Assembly (NCBI GenBank): GCA_038501195.1
Contig: JBBPUQ010000001.1
Location: forward strand, 2,542,001 to 2,606,000
From: Nemania diffusa
Lineage: Eukaryota > Ascomycota > Sordariomycetes > Xylariales > Xylariaceae
DNA: 64,000 nucleotides
Direction of reading: 5' to 3'
The notes below the pieces were generated by a model, which saw only the letters and a program-made list of their open reading frames with translations, ran no database searches and was not told the origin of the DNA. How positions within the stretch are numbered: the stretch's first letter is position 1; the number at the start of each line of letters is the position of its first letter. Positions 53,443 to 64,000 of this stretch are shown piece after piece. The position numbers and the translations under genes were made by a program.

Positions 53443-54611
53443 AAATAAAAGTGGATTTTTATTATATATTTTTTTTTTATTACTATTGTTAGTTATTTTT
53501 TATTTAAATATATAATAATATATAACATATATAAAATTAAAAAAAAATTTAAAAGTTAAAAATTAAAACTTAAAATTATTATTTTAAATTAATTATAAAT
53601 TTTAAATAATATTAAATTTATATTATTTATGTAAAATTATTATAAATAAAATTATATAAATAATAATAAAGTATAATATAATAATAATATAAATTATAAT
53701 ATATTAATTTATAATAAATTAATATATATATATATAATATATTATATATATAAAGTTAAAAATAAATAAAAAGTTTAATTATAATTATTTTTGTTAATAA
53801 TAATAAATTAATAATATAATAATGAATTATATTTATTATTATATATATAATATATTTAAATAAAAAAAGAATTTTATATATAATAAAATAATTTATAAAA
53901 TTTATAATTTAAAGAAATATAATAAATAAAGAAATAAATATTATATAATTTATAAAATAATTTATAATATTTATATTTTATATAATATAATAATATAATA
54001 ATATATTATATTATAAAAATATATAAAGTATCTTTATTTTTTAAATAATTTAAATTTTAATTTTAAATATAAATTTAATATAAAAATATAAATGTTATAA
54101 CAATATTATATTATAAAATTATAATATATATTAAAGCAATAAATAAATTATAAAAACAATACTTTATATTATATATTTATAATAATTAAAATTTGTGAAA
54201 TAATTCTTTTTAAAAATAATATTTATAAAATATATAAATTACTTATTAAATTATTAATATATTATTAATATATTTAAAAGTTTATTTTTTTTAATATTAT
54301 TAATATATAAATTTTAATATAATTAATATTATTATAATTTAAAAATTAAAAAAAAACAAGTTTTATAATAATATTATAATAATATAATTATTTATTTAAT
54401 ATATTATTTTTAAAATTAATTTAATATAAAAATTAAAATTTAATAAAAAATGCTTTTTTTGTTTGTTTTTTTTAAGTTTTTATTTAAAAAAACTAACTTT
54501 ATAATAATAACAAATTTAATATATAATAATAATAAGCTTTAGTGATATAGTAATAACTCTTTAAGATTTATTTAAAAGTTTTAAATTTAATTCTTAGCTA
54601 AAACATTATAA
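53443..54611. other. 3' non-coding region of the hAT element, part 1
   Basis: A/T-rich sequence after the transposase stop, with AT runs (53727-53752). It has no gene. The palindrome at 54612-54649 follows. Confidence 0.55.
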
Positions 54612-54649
54612 TAGCTTTTTACAAACGCTACAGCGTTTATAAAAAGCTA
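54612..54649. repeat. 38-bp hairpin with CG-containing arms
   Basis: Two 18-bp arms, TAGCTTTTTACAAACGCT and AGCGTTTATAAAAAGCTA, separated by AC. There is one C/A mismatch of the kind one RIP event would make. It retains two CpG and four GC steps where flanking kilobases have almost none. No T-tract asymmetry supports a terminator. It may be a subterminal signal of the hAT element. Confidence 0.85.
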
Positions 54650-55519
54650 CTATATTTTTAAATTTTTTTAAAAATATAACTTTTTAACTTTTTTTTAATA
54701 AAATAAATAATATAATAAATTATATTTATATTAAATATTATATTATAATTTTAATATTTTATATATATATTTTTTTTATTATTAATTATTTATATATAAA
54801 ACATTATATATTATTATTATTATATATTATAATTTAAGTGTAAATTTACTAATTATTAAACTTATATTTAATTAAGTTTAAAATAAATATATTAAAATTT
54901 AAATCTTTTTAAAACAATATAACTTATAAAAAATAAAAAAATTAAATATATAACAAAATAATAATAAAACTAAACTTATTTTTAGCTTTATAACAATATA
55001 AAGTTTATATTTTTAACTATAATAATAAAAATATAATTAATCATTATAAATAAAATAAACTTTAAAAATATAACTAAAATATTTTATTTAATTTATTTAA
55101 TATAATTATTTATTTAAATAATATTAAAGCTAAAAATATAAACTTTATATTATTATAACATTAAAAATAAATTTAAATTTATTATTATTTTTTAAAATTT
55201 ATTAAAACTATTTTAATACTTTAAAATTTAATTTTAAATATTAAGTGTTAAATATAATTTATAAATAATTATAAAGTTATATAAATATTAAAATTTTAAA
55301 AATTTAATTTTTAAAATATAAATATAATTATTAATATATTTATATTAAATTATAAATTTTTAAGTTTTATTTAATATTATTTACTTAAATAAATTAGTTT
55401 ATTATTTAAAATAAAAATAAAAGTAAAAATAATTTATTTACTTGATTTTTTTAAATAAAAATAAAAGTAAATTACTAGAAATAAAAATAAAAGTAAAAAG
55501 TACTAAATAAAATCATAAG
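54650..55519. other. 3' non-coding region of the hAT element, part 2
   Basis: No gene recognised. A short motif, AAATAAAAATAAAAGTAAA, is repeated three to four times between about 55408 and 55500. Confidence 0.5.
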
Positions 55520-55566
55520 TTTATAATATAATAATATAATAATATAATAATATAATAATATATTAT
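55520..55566. repeat. (AATAAT)n-type microsatellite
   Basis: TAATAATA units repeated over about 45 bp near the 3' end of the hAT element. Confidence 0.85.
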
Positions 55567-55814
55567 ATTATAAAAATATAAAAATATAAATGTTATAAAA
55601 ATATTATATTATATTAATTTATTATATTTTATATTTATATATATAAATTTAAATTTTTACTGTTTAATTAATTTTTAAATTAATATAATTAATTAATAAA
55701 ACAGTAATAATATAAATAATATAAATTAAAATAATATATATTTAAATATATTTTTATTTTTATTTTTTTGAATTATTTTTATATATATAATAAAATTTAT
55801 ATTTAGTTTTTATT

Positions 55815-55986
55815 TTTGAGTTTTAAGTTTTAATTAACTAACTTAAAACTCAATTAAGTTAGTTTAAATTTGCTAAGTAATTAATTTAATTAAATTTGAG
55901 TTTGTTAATTAACTAACTTAATTAAGTTTAAGTTTAATTAATGATTAACTTAAACTTAAATCTTAAACTTAAACTTAAATTTAAAT
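55815..55986 (-). repeat. Right subterminal repeat block of the hAT element
   Basis: The inverted counterpart of 46757-46945: clusters of AACTTAAACTTAAA, TTAATTAACTAACTTAA and GAGTTTTAAGTTTT motifs up to the terminal inverted repeat. Confidence 0.75.
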
Positions 55987-56005
55987 AACTTAAATCACAA
56001 CTTTG
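55987..56005 (-). repeat. Right terminal inverted repeat of the hAT element
   Basis: AACTTAAATCACAACTTTG, the exact reverse complement of 46738-46756. Confidence 0.9.
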
Positions 56006-56013
56006 AAATTAAT
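56006..56013. repeat. 8-bp target-site duplication (right) of the hAT element
   Basis: AAATTAAT, identical to the left duplication at 46730-46737. Confidence 0.85.
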
Positions 56014-56667
56014 TATTAACTTTAGTTTATTTTTTTTAACTTTATTTTTAAAATTTATTAATTATTTTATTAAAAGTTTTATTTAAGTTTTTATTTTTAT
56101 TTTTTTATAATATAAATATAAATTTTTATATTTTTAAAATTAAAATTAATTAATAAATTATATTAAATTTTATTTTAAAAAGTTTTATTAAATGTAAAAA
56201 ATAGTTTTTTTAAATTATTTATATTTAAATAAACTTTTGTAAATATTTAAAACTTACTTTTTATATTTTTTATTAAAATATTATTATATTAATATTTATT
56301 ATATAAATTTATAAATTTTTGTTTTTTTTTTAATATAAAAAAATATTTAAAAGCAGTTTTTATACTTTATATATATAATATTTAAATTGTTATATATTAA
56401 TATTTATAAAACATAAAAGTATTAATTAAATAATTTAATGATATATAAAACATTAAAAAAAAAAAAAAAAATCTAGAAATTTTAACTAGTATAAAGTAAT
56501 AAAAATAAATAATATATAACCTGTTTACAACAGTAAACTTTAGCAGTAAATAAATTTTATAAAAAAATAAAAAGCGAAAAAATTGCTATATATAGCTAAA
56601 ATAACTATATAACTTATATTAGTTATTATATTATAACTTCAAATATTAAAATATATAATATTATTTA
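56014..56667. other. AT-rich relic, no gene recognised
   Basis: Unassigned sequence right of the hAT element. It includes an A run at 56456-56470 and the inverted arms AAAAATTGCTATATA (about 56578) and its partner near 56700. Confidence 0.45.
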
Positions 56668-56770
56668 TAATATAAAAAACAGTAAAAACTATATAAGTTA
56701 TATAGCAATTTTTACAATTAAGCTATATATTATAGTTATAACTTTTTTACTTTTTACTAGCTTGTGTTAA
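56668..56770 (+). repeat. 103-bp direct repeat, copy 1
   Basis: Starts TAATATAAAAAACAGTAAAA and ends CTTGTGTTAA. It recurs at 57137-57239. This copy keeps more C and G. The differences are C-to-T and G-to-A. It could be a short LTR or a duplicated fragment. Confidence 0.8.
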
Positions 56771-57136
56771 ATATTAGCAAATAAAAAAATTATACTATTA
56801 TTTTTAATAAATTTAAAGTAATAAATTTATTGCTTTTTTTATACTAGCTATAACTAGTTATAATTAAACTGCTAAAAAGTATTAAACGTATTGCTATTTA
56901 TTAATTTTATTATTAACTTTATTAACTTTATTAAATAAAAACTTTATAAATTTATTAAATCATTTTAAAGAATTTATTTTATTTATAACTTAGTTAATAA
57001 TATTGTTTTTAAAAAATACATAACTAAAAATTAAACGTTTGATTTTTAATTTTAATAAGTTATATTATTACTTTTAATATTATATTATGTTTAAACTATT
57101 CAATCAATTAATTTAAACAATTATTAGTTATTATTT
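56771..57136. other. Sequence between the 103-bp direct repeats
   Basis: 366 bp, less RIP-mutated than its surroundings (ACTAGCTATAACTAG, TTAAACGT). No coding motif was recognised. Confidence 0.45.
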
Positions 57137-57239
57137 AATATAAAAAACAGTAAAAACTATATAAATTATAAAGTAATTTTTATAATTAAGCTATATATTA
57201 TAGCTATAACTTTTTTTATTTTTTATTAACTTATGTTAA
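57137..57239 (+). repeat. 103-bp direct repeat, copy 2
   Basis: The second copy of 56668-56770, ending TTATGTTAA. Relic E2 begins immediately after. Confidence 0.8.
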
Positions 57240-58140
57240 TTTATTAATAAAATAATTAATAATAAAATCGTTAAATATAATAAAATCATTTATTATAATT
57301 ATAACTATAATTATTATTGTTATAAAAATTAATATAATTATTTAATTAATTAAATTAATATAAATTGTAATTAAAATTAATATTATTAATAAAAAGTTTA
57401 TTATAATTATTATTATAACAACTATTATATTATTAATAAAAATTATAGAATTTTTATTTATATAAATAATTATAAAAACTATTAAATTAATAGTTATTTT
57501 AGTTTATATTATTAAAAAGCTTTTTCTAAAAAAATATTAAATTAATAAATAATTTTTAAATTAATAATATAAATATATTATTAATATAAAAAAATAATTA
57601 AAATTAAAACTAATATTTAATTATAATTAAATAAAACTATATAATATATTTTTTATTTATTTTTTAAATATATTAAAAAAATAGTAAAAATAATTTTAAT
57701 TATAAATTTATTATTAAGTTATTAAAAATTTAAATATAATTAATTTCATAAATAAATAATAAATTAACTTTTAATAATAAATTTAAAATTACAACAATTT
57801 TAATTTATTAATATAGTTTAAATTTATATTATTATATTTATAAAAATTGTTTTTTTAAAATAAAAATTATTTAAAACTATATTAATAATTTAATAATATT
57901 TTGTTTATATTTTTTTTTAAAGTATATAAAATAAATTTAAAACTAATATTTATAATTATTATAATAATATTATTTAATATATTTATATATTAAATTTAAA
58001 ATTTATTATAAAATAATTATAAAAAGTTATATTAAAAAGTTGTTTTAAAAAATTATTTATTTAATTAAAGTTTAAATATATTAATAATAATATATTTATT
58101 TTTATTAAATAAATAAAAAAATTTAAATTAAAATATTTTA
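57240..58140 (+). mobile_element. Relic E, copy E2 (unrecognised repeat)
   Basis: The reverse complement of 33001-33880, with the same order of blocks. It is cut at 58141 by a family A LTR. No protein family was recognised. The better-preserved bases lie at 57240-57540. Confidence 0.65.
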
Positions 58141-58327
58141 TAATAAAATTTATTATAAATAAAATTTATATTTAAGTTTATAAAAATATAATATAAATTT
58201 AAAAAAATAAATTTGCAAAATTAAATAAAAAAAATAAATTTAAAAGCTTTTTTTATTTATTTAATTTATTAATATAAAATGGTTTTAAAAAATTTATTTT
58301 TTAAAACTTTTATATTAAATTATATTA
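58141..58327 (-). repeat. Family A LTR of copy A4, internally deleted
   Basis: About 187 bp. It starts TAATAAAA and ends TATATTA, but lacks about 40 bp between two GGTTTTA-like stretches present in the 226-bp form, so the deletion may have occurred between short repeats. Confidence 0.8.
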
Positions 58328-61300
58328 AATATTATTATATAAAAAAAAATCGTTATTTTTAATAATTATATATAATATTTATTAATTTTGTTTTTTTAAA
58401 TATTTTTAAATTTTTTATATTTTTTTAATATAAAAAACTAAATGTTTTTTTTTAAATTTAATACTTTTTAATTAATACTTTAATATTATTAAATCATTAC
58501 TTTAATTATTATTAATTATTTATATATTTATAACTTGTTTATTTAATTAAATAATTAAATTTATTTTTTAATTTATTTATTTAATTTTTTAAAATAATTT
58601 TAATTTTAAATAAATTACTTTTTTTATTAAAGTTTTATTTATTATAAATAAACTTTAATATAAAAATTTTATAATAAAACAAGTTTTTTTTTTATATTAA
58701 ATAAAAAATATATAATAAAAATAATTAAATATATATTAAAAGTTTTTAAAAAGTTTAATTTATAAATTAATTAATTAATATTTTATTTAATTTTTTATAA
58801 TATAATTTATTACTATAAATACTTTTTTAAAAAATTTATTAAATAAATAATAATTATTATAAAACTTTAAATAAACTTTATTATTAATTTTAAACTTTAT
58901 TTATTTATATTTATTATTATAATATTATTTTATTTATATTATTATAAAATTTATAATTAGTTTTATATTTTTATAAAAATATTATTTTATAAAATAAATA
59001 TTTTCAACTATATTATTTAATTTTAAAAATTAATAATTAAATAACTAGTTATATATAAACAATTTAATTAAATTAAAATATATATTATTTAAATTTTATT
59101 ATAATATAAATAATATATTTATTTAGTTTTTTTTAAAATATATAAATATATAATATTAAATAATTATTTTTATAGTTTAATTTTTTTGTTTTAATAAATT
59201 ATTGCTTTAAAAATAATATATTATAATTATAAATAATTTCATTTTAAAACGTTTTTATAATTTCTTTTAAAACTATAATAAAAAATTTTAATTATAATTA
59301 AAAATAATATTATTAAATATTTTTTAATTAATTAATAAAAACTATTTAATTAATATTATAATTTAATATATAGTTATATATATTTTATATTTAAAAAATA
59401 AAAAATATATATTAAATATAATATAAATTATAATTATTAATATATTATAATTTAAAAATTTATTTAAATTTTATAAAATAATAATTATAAAAATTTTAAA
59501 TAGTTTTATAATAAAATTTATAATAATAAATTTTATTAGTTTTATATTTTTTAATTTAATAAATTAATAATTTTTTAAAAGTTTTTATTTATTTATATTA
59601 TATATTTTATATTTATTATAAAAATTTAAATATATTTAAATTTATTTTATTTAAAATATAATTATATATAATTTAAATTTTATTATTATATATTTATATT
59701 TAAAATAATATTTATTATTATATATTATATTTAAAAATTTATTAATTTGTTTTTTTAAAATATATAACTTATGTTTTTTTTTATAATTTATATTATATAA
59801 TAATTTATTAATTATAATAAATAAATATTTAAAATATAAAAAATTTATAATATTTTTACTATTTTTATAAATAGTTTTTAAAATTTTATAATATTTAAAA
59901 TTTTTGTTATAATTAACTATAAATTTAAATTTAACTTTTTTATTTATTATTAATTTAAATATTATAAATTATATTTAATATTTATTAAATTAATAAAATT
60001 TTATTAATAATTTAATATATTAAAAATAAAAATAAAATATTTAAATAAATAATATATTTATAATTTATATTATAATAAAGAAACTAATATATTTAATAAA
60101 TATTTATTAATATAATTTATTAAATTTATATTTAAATTAATTTAATTTCAAATATTTTTAACAAAATAATAATTTATAAATTTAATTATTAAATTATATA
60201 ACATTTTTATTATAGTTTTAAATATTTATATATTTATATAATATAAATTGTTTTTATTTTTAAAAAATTATAATATATTTTTAATTAAAATCTAAAACAA
60301 ATAAAAATATAATTAAAAATATTTAAATATTAAATATAATTATATTAAACTTTTATTTATATTTATTGTTTAAATAAAATAATATTATATTAAATTTTTA
60401 TTTAATAAAAACATTTATTTATATAAATAAAGTTTTAACTAAATTATAATAATATAATATTATATTATTATAAATTAATATTTATATTATAATAAAAAAT
60501 TTCTAACTTTATTTTTATAAATTTAAAAAATATTGATTTATAATATATTTAATATTTATTAAAATTATTATTTATAAATTTATTTATTTAATATTTTTAA
60601 TTTAATAATTTAGTTTTTTTTTATAATAGTTTTATATATTAAATATAATAAAAAAAATAAAATATATAAAAATTTATTATTATTTAAATATTATTTTAAA
60701 ACTTTTAATTAGTTTAAAAGTTTAAAGTTTTAAAAAATAATTAATTTATTTTTAATTATAAATATATTAAAAATATTTATTTAAAAGTTTAAAAGTTTTA
60801 TAAAAAAATATATAATAAACAATTTTTTAAAAATAATATAAATATATTTTATAAATATTATTAATATTTAGTTTTAATAGTTAAAAAAATTATAATATTA
60901 TTAATAAAAATATAATAAAGATTTTAATATAATTATAATAATATATTTAAAATTTTTAAAACTATAATAAATTGTTTTAATTTTTTAAAATTAATTATAG
61001 TAAATTTATTATAATATTTTAAATAAAATTTAAATTAATAAAAAAATAATATAAAATTAATTATTATAATATATTTTTTATTTTAAATTAATAAAATAAT
61101 TTTAAATTATAATATTAAAAAATACTTTTTAAATATTATAACTTTATTTAAAATTTATAATATAATAATTAAATAAAAATAAGTTTTTTTTTTTTATAAT
61201 TAAATTATAAAAATAAAAAAAATAAAAAAAATAGCTTATTTATTTATTTTATATAATTTTGTTTTTAAAATTAATTAAAAATAATATTTATTATTTTTTA

Positions 61301-64000
61301 ATTTTAAATATTAAAAAAATATATATATAAGTTTAATTTTATATTTTATTAATTATTTGTTAATAAAATTTATATTTAGTTTTTTTAAATTATAAATATA
61401 TTTTTTAATATTTATAAAAAATTTTTAGCTATAATATTATTATTTATATAAATAAATTATTTATTTAAAATTTTAATATTTTTTTTACAAAAAACTTTTT
61501 AATTTTTAAAATAAAAGTTATTTTTAAAATTTTAAATTAAAGTTTTTTTATTTTAATTTTTTTAATAAAAAAAATATATTTAAAAGTTATTTAGTTATAA
61601 TAATTTATATTATATTATATATTACATAATAATAAAATTTATAAAAAAACTTTTATATTGTTTTAATATATTAATTAATATTAATATATTTTTAATATTT
61701 AATATAATATTAAAATTAATTATAATATTAAAATTAACTTAATATATATTTAATATTATTACTATAATAATAAAAGTTATAATTAATAATTAATTTATAT
61801 AATAAATATTAAATAGTTTAAAATTATTAAAAATATAAATATTTATTTTAATAGTATTTATATTTATATTTATTATATTAATTATAATTAAAATTAAGTT
61901 TTAATTAATAAATGTTAAAACAATTAGCAATTTTAATTGTTATTAATTTTATAGCTATTATTATAGTGTTAAAATACTTTTTTTATATATTTTTAATCCT
62001 TTTGTTTATATATTGCTGTTTTTAAATTATATTAATTTATATTTTTTTAAAAATAGTTTTAATTTTTAATAATAAATTAATAAATATTCTTAATTTAATT
62101 ATAATAAAATTAACTATTATTATTATATTATTTTTTTAAATTAATTTAAATATAAAATTTTTATTTAATAATAAATATTTATATTAATAAATTTAATATA
62201 TATAATATTTTTTATATTAATATAATAATTAATTTTAATTTTATAAAAGTTTAAAATTTTATTTTTAAATATTAAAATTAATTTAATGTTATAATTTAAT
62301 ATTTAGTTTAACTTTTTAAATTTTATTAATTTTAAAACTTTATATTTATTATATTTTAATTAATAAAATTTAAACTTAGTTTATTTTATATAATATATCT
62401 TTTTTTTTTTATATTTTTAAATTTGTTATTTTTTATTTTAATAATATATTTAAATTAATTAAATAGTTTTTTAATAATAAAAATATAACTTATTTTTATA
62501 TTTAAATAAATTATATAATTATTTTTATTAAACTTTTTTTTAAAAATAATTATAAAATATTAAAATATATTATTAATAATTTAATATATTGTTTTAAATT
62601 TATAAAATTATAAAAAAATTTATTATAGCTTAAAAATAATAAATTTATTTTTTAAATCGATTATATTTTTAAAGTTATAATTAAATATAAAAAAAAAAAC
62701 ATTGAAAATAAATAAGAAATTTAATTATTTAATATAAACTTTTAAATAATAAAACAAATTATTTTTTATTAAAAATAAAATATAATATTATTTATATATA
62801 TATATAGCTAACTATATAAATAATATATATATAATTTAGTTAAAAGTTTTTTTAATATATTTTTATATATATTATTTATATTTTTTAATTAAATTAAAAG
62901 TTTTATTATAATATTTATATATAATATTATAATTAATTATATTAAATGTTTTATTATTTAAATTTAAATTTAAAAATAAAAAAATTAAAAAAAAAATTAA
63001 AGTTTTTCTTTTTTTTTATATTTTTTTTAAGATTTATAATAATTATCTTTATATTTAAAGCGTTTTTTTTTATAAAAGTTCATTATTTTTATATTAAAAT
63101 TAAAAAAATGTTTAATTTTTATTATTTTATTTATTTTTTTAATAATTATATTAATAAAAAAAAACTTTTAAATAGTTATTATTATAATTAAAAACTTTGT
63201 TTTAATAATATATAATATATATTTTATTAATATATTATTATTTTTAAAAAAATTTAAATAGTTTTTAATATTTAAATTTATATATATATAAATAATTGTT
63301 ATAACTTTATATTAATAATTGTTATTTTTATTAATTAATTTTATTACTTTAATATATTATAGCTTTTTTTAAATAAAATATATTATTACTATTTTATTAT
63401 ATAATATATTTTAATTAAACTTTTTAGTTATTATTATAAATTATATTAAAAATTAATTAATTAATTTTTTTAATAATATATTTAATTTTTAAATTTTTAA
63501 ATTCATTTTAATTTTTATAATTAATTTAATAATTTATTATAAAACTTTTAATTTAATTAAAAAAGTTTATTATAAAACTAAAATTTAATAAATATTTTTT
63601 TTAGCTAATTTTAAAATGTTTATAAAAAAATCAAATTATTTAATAAAACAATATATATTAATAAAAATTAATTTATTATTATTAATAATTATATTAATAT
63701 TATTATAGTTTTTAAAGTTAAATTGAAACTAAGTAATATTTATTTATTTAAAACAATATTAATATTAAAAATTAATATTAATAAAATTAAAAATTTTATT
63801 TTATTTATTAAGTTATAAAGTTAATATTTTTTTTTATAATATTAAAAAGTTATATAAATAAAAAAAATAATATGTTATTTTTATTATTATTAAAATTATA
63901 ATTTAATAAATTATTATTATTATTATTGTTTTTATTATTGTTATTAATTTTATTTTTAAAACTAAAAGTTTTAAATAACTAATATTAAAATTTAAATATT
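58141..64000 (-). mobile_element. Family A LTR retrotransposon, copy A4, running off the window
   Basis: It starts with a shortened LTR (58141-58327) and is colinear with copy A2 from 9413 to about 15880, with small deletions. The second LTR should lie roughly 2 kb beyond the window end. Heavily RIP-mutated. An apparent 81-codon frame at 62946-63191 is AT-rich chance sequence within it. Confidence 0.88.

Larger units (their letters stand above)
46738..56005 (+). mobile_element. hAT DNA transposon, 9.3 kb, with TIRs and target duplication
   Basis: The element is bounded by a perfect 19-bp inverted repeat, CAAAGTTGTGATTTAAGTT (46738-46756 and 55987-56005). It is flanked by identical 8-bp AAATTAAT duplications. 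It encodes a hAT transposase relic on the + strand (about 49958-53442). The first 3.1 kb is made of tandem arrays (46957-47870, 48235-48905, 49311-49880). Inner ends on both sides carry TTAAGTTTAAGTTT and TTAATTAACT motifs in inverted orientation, as expected of subterminal transposase-binding repeats. Two family A solo LTRs lie inside it. Without them it is about 8.8 kb, large for a hAT element. RIP is milder here than in the retroelements. Confidence 0.9.

Noticed and set aside
54612..54649. Rho-independent terminator
   Set aside because: The hairpin lacks a T tract on one defined side, and bacterial terminators are not expected in this eukaryotic context.
62946..63191. 81-codon open frame on the plus strand
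   Set aside because: It is inside family A copy A4, opposite to the likely coding strand, and consists of F, K, Y, I, L and N codons. The equivalent position in copies A2 and A3 is not open.
1..64000. Mitochondrial or apicoplast-like genome
   Set aside because: Extreme A+T suggested an organelle, but there are no rRNA, tRNA or respiratory genes. The mutated and unmutated copies of the same LTR show that the A+T comes from RIP-type transitions.

Overview
This 64 kb window is almost pure A+T and holds no intact host gene. It looks like an AT-rich repeat island of a filamentous ascomycete (Pezizomycotina-like) in which transposable elements have been mutated by repeat-induced point mutation (RIP). 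The evidence is internal. A 226-bp repeat is present in near-pristine copies (39095-39320, 50897-51122) and in AT-only copies (for example 9413-9637) that differ from them almost entirely by C-to-T and G-to-A changes. A short GTAAGT...TAG intron-like segment in one transposase relic also fits a fungus. The species cannot be named from the sequence.

Layout. 1-19497 is a nest of one LTR-retrotransposon family, called family A here (226-bp LTR, 5-bp target duplication): two near-full-length copies in opposite orientation (921-9001 and 9413-17995) lie inside a third (1-920, 9002-9412, 17996-19497). The third abuts a different Ty3/gypsy relic (RNase H and integrase, 19498 to about 21000). 24364-30672 holds more family A pieces. 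30673-37807 and 45139-46729 are unrecognised relics, parts of which (C and E) occur twice in inverted orientation. 37808-45138 is a complete Ty3/gypsy element with two 310-bp LTRs, TTATT target duplications and recognisable reverse transcriptase, RNase H and integrase segments. A nearly unmutated solo LTR of family A sits inside it.

46738-56005 is a 9.3-kb hAT DNA transposon with 19-bp terminal inverted repeats and an 8-bp target duplication (AAATTAAT). Its 5' half carries three separate tandem-repeat arrays (periods about 190/7, 123 and 106 bp). Its transposase pseudogene (about 49958-53442) is split by two solo LTRs of family A, and a GC-containing hairpin lies in its 3' part. 57240-58140 is a second copy of relic E, cut by another family A copy (58141 to the window end).

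Working together: nothing here looks functional as a system. The sequence records successive insertions, RIP inactivation, LTR-LTR recombination to solo LTRs, and later insertion. Coding calls below were made by reading codons while allowing C-to-T and G-to-A changes. They identify families, not working proteins.
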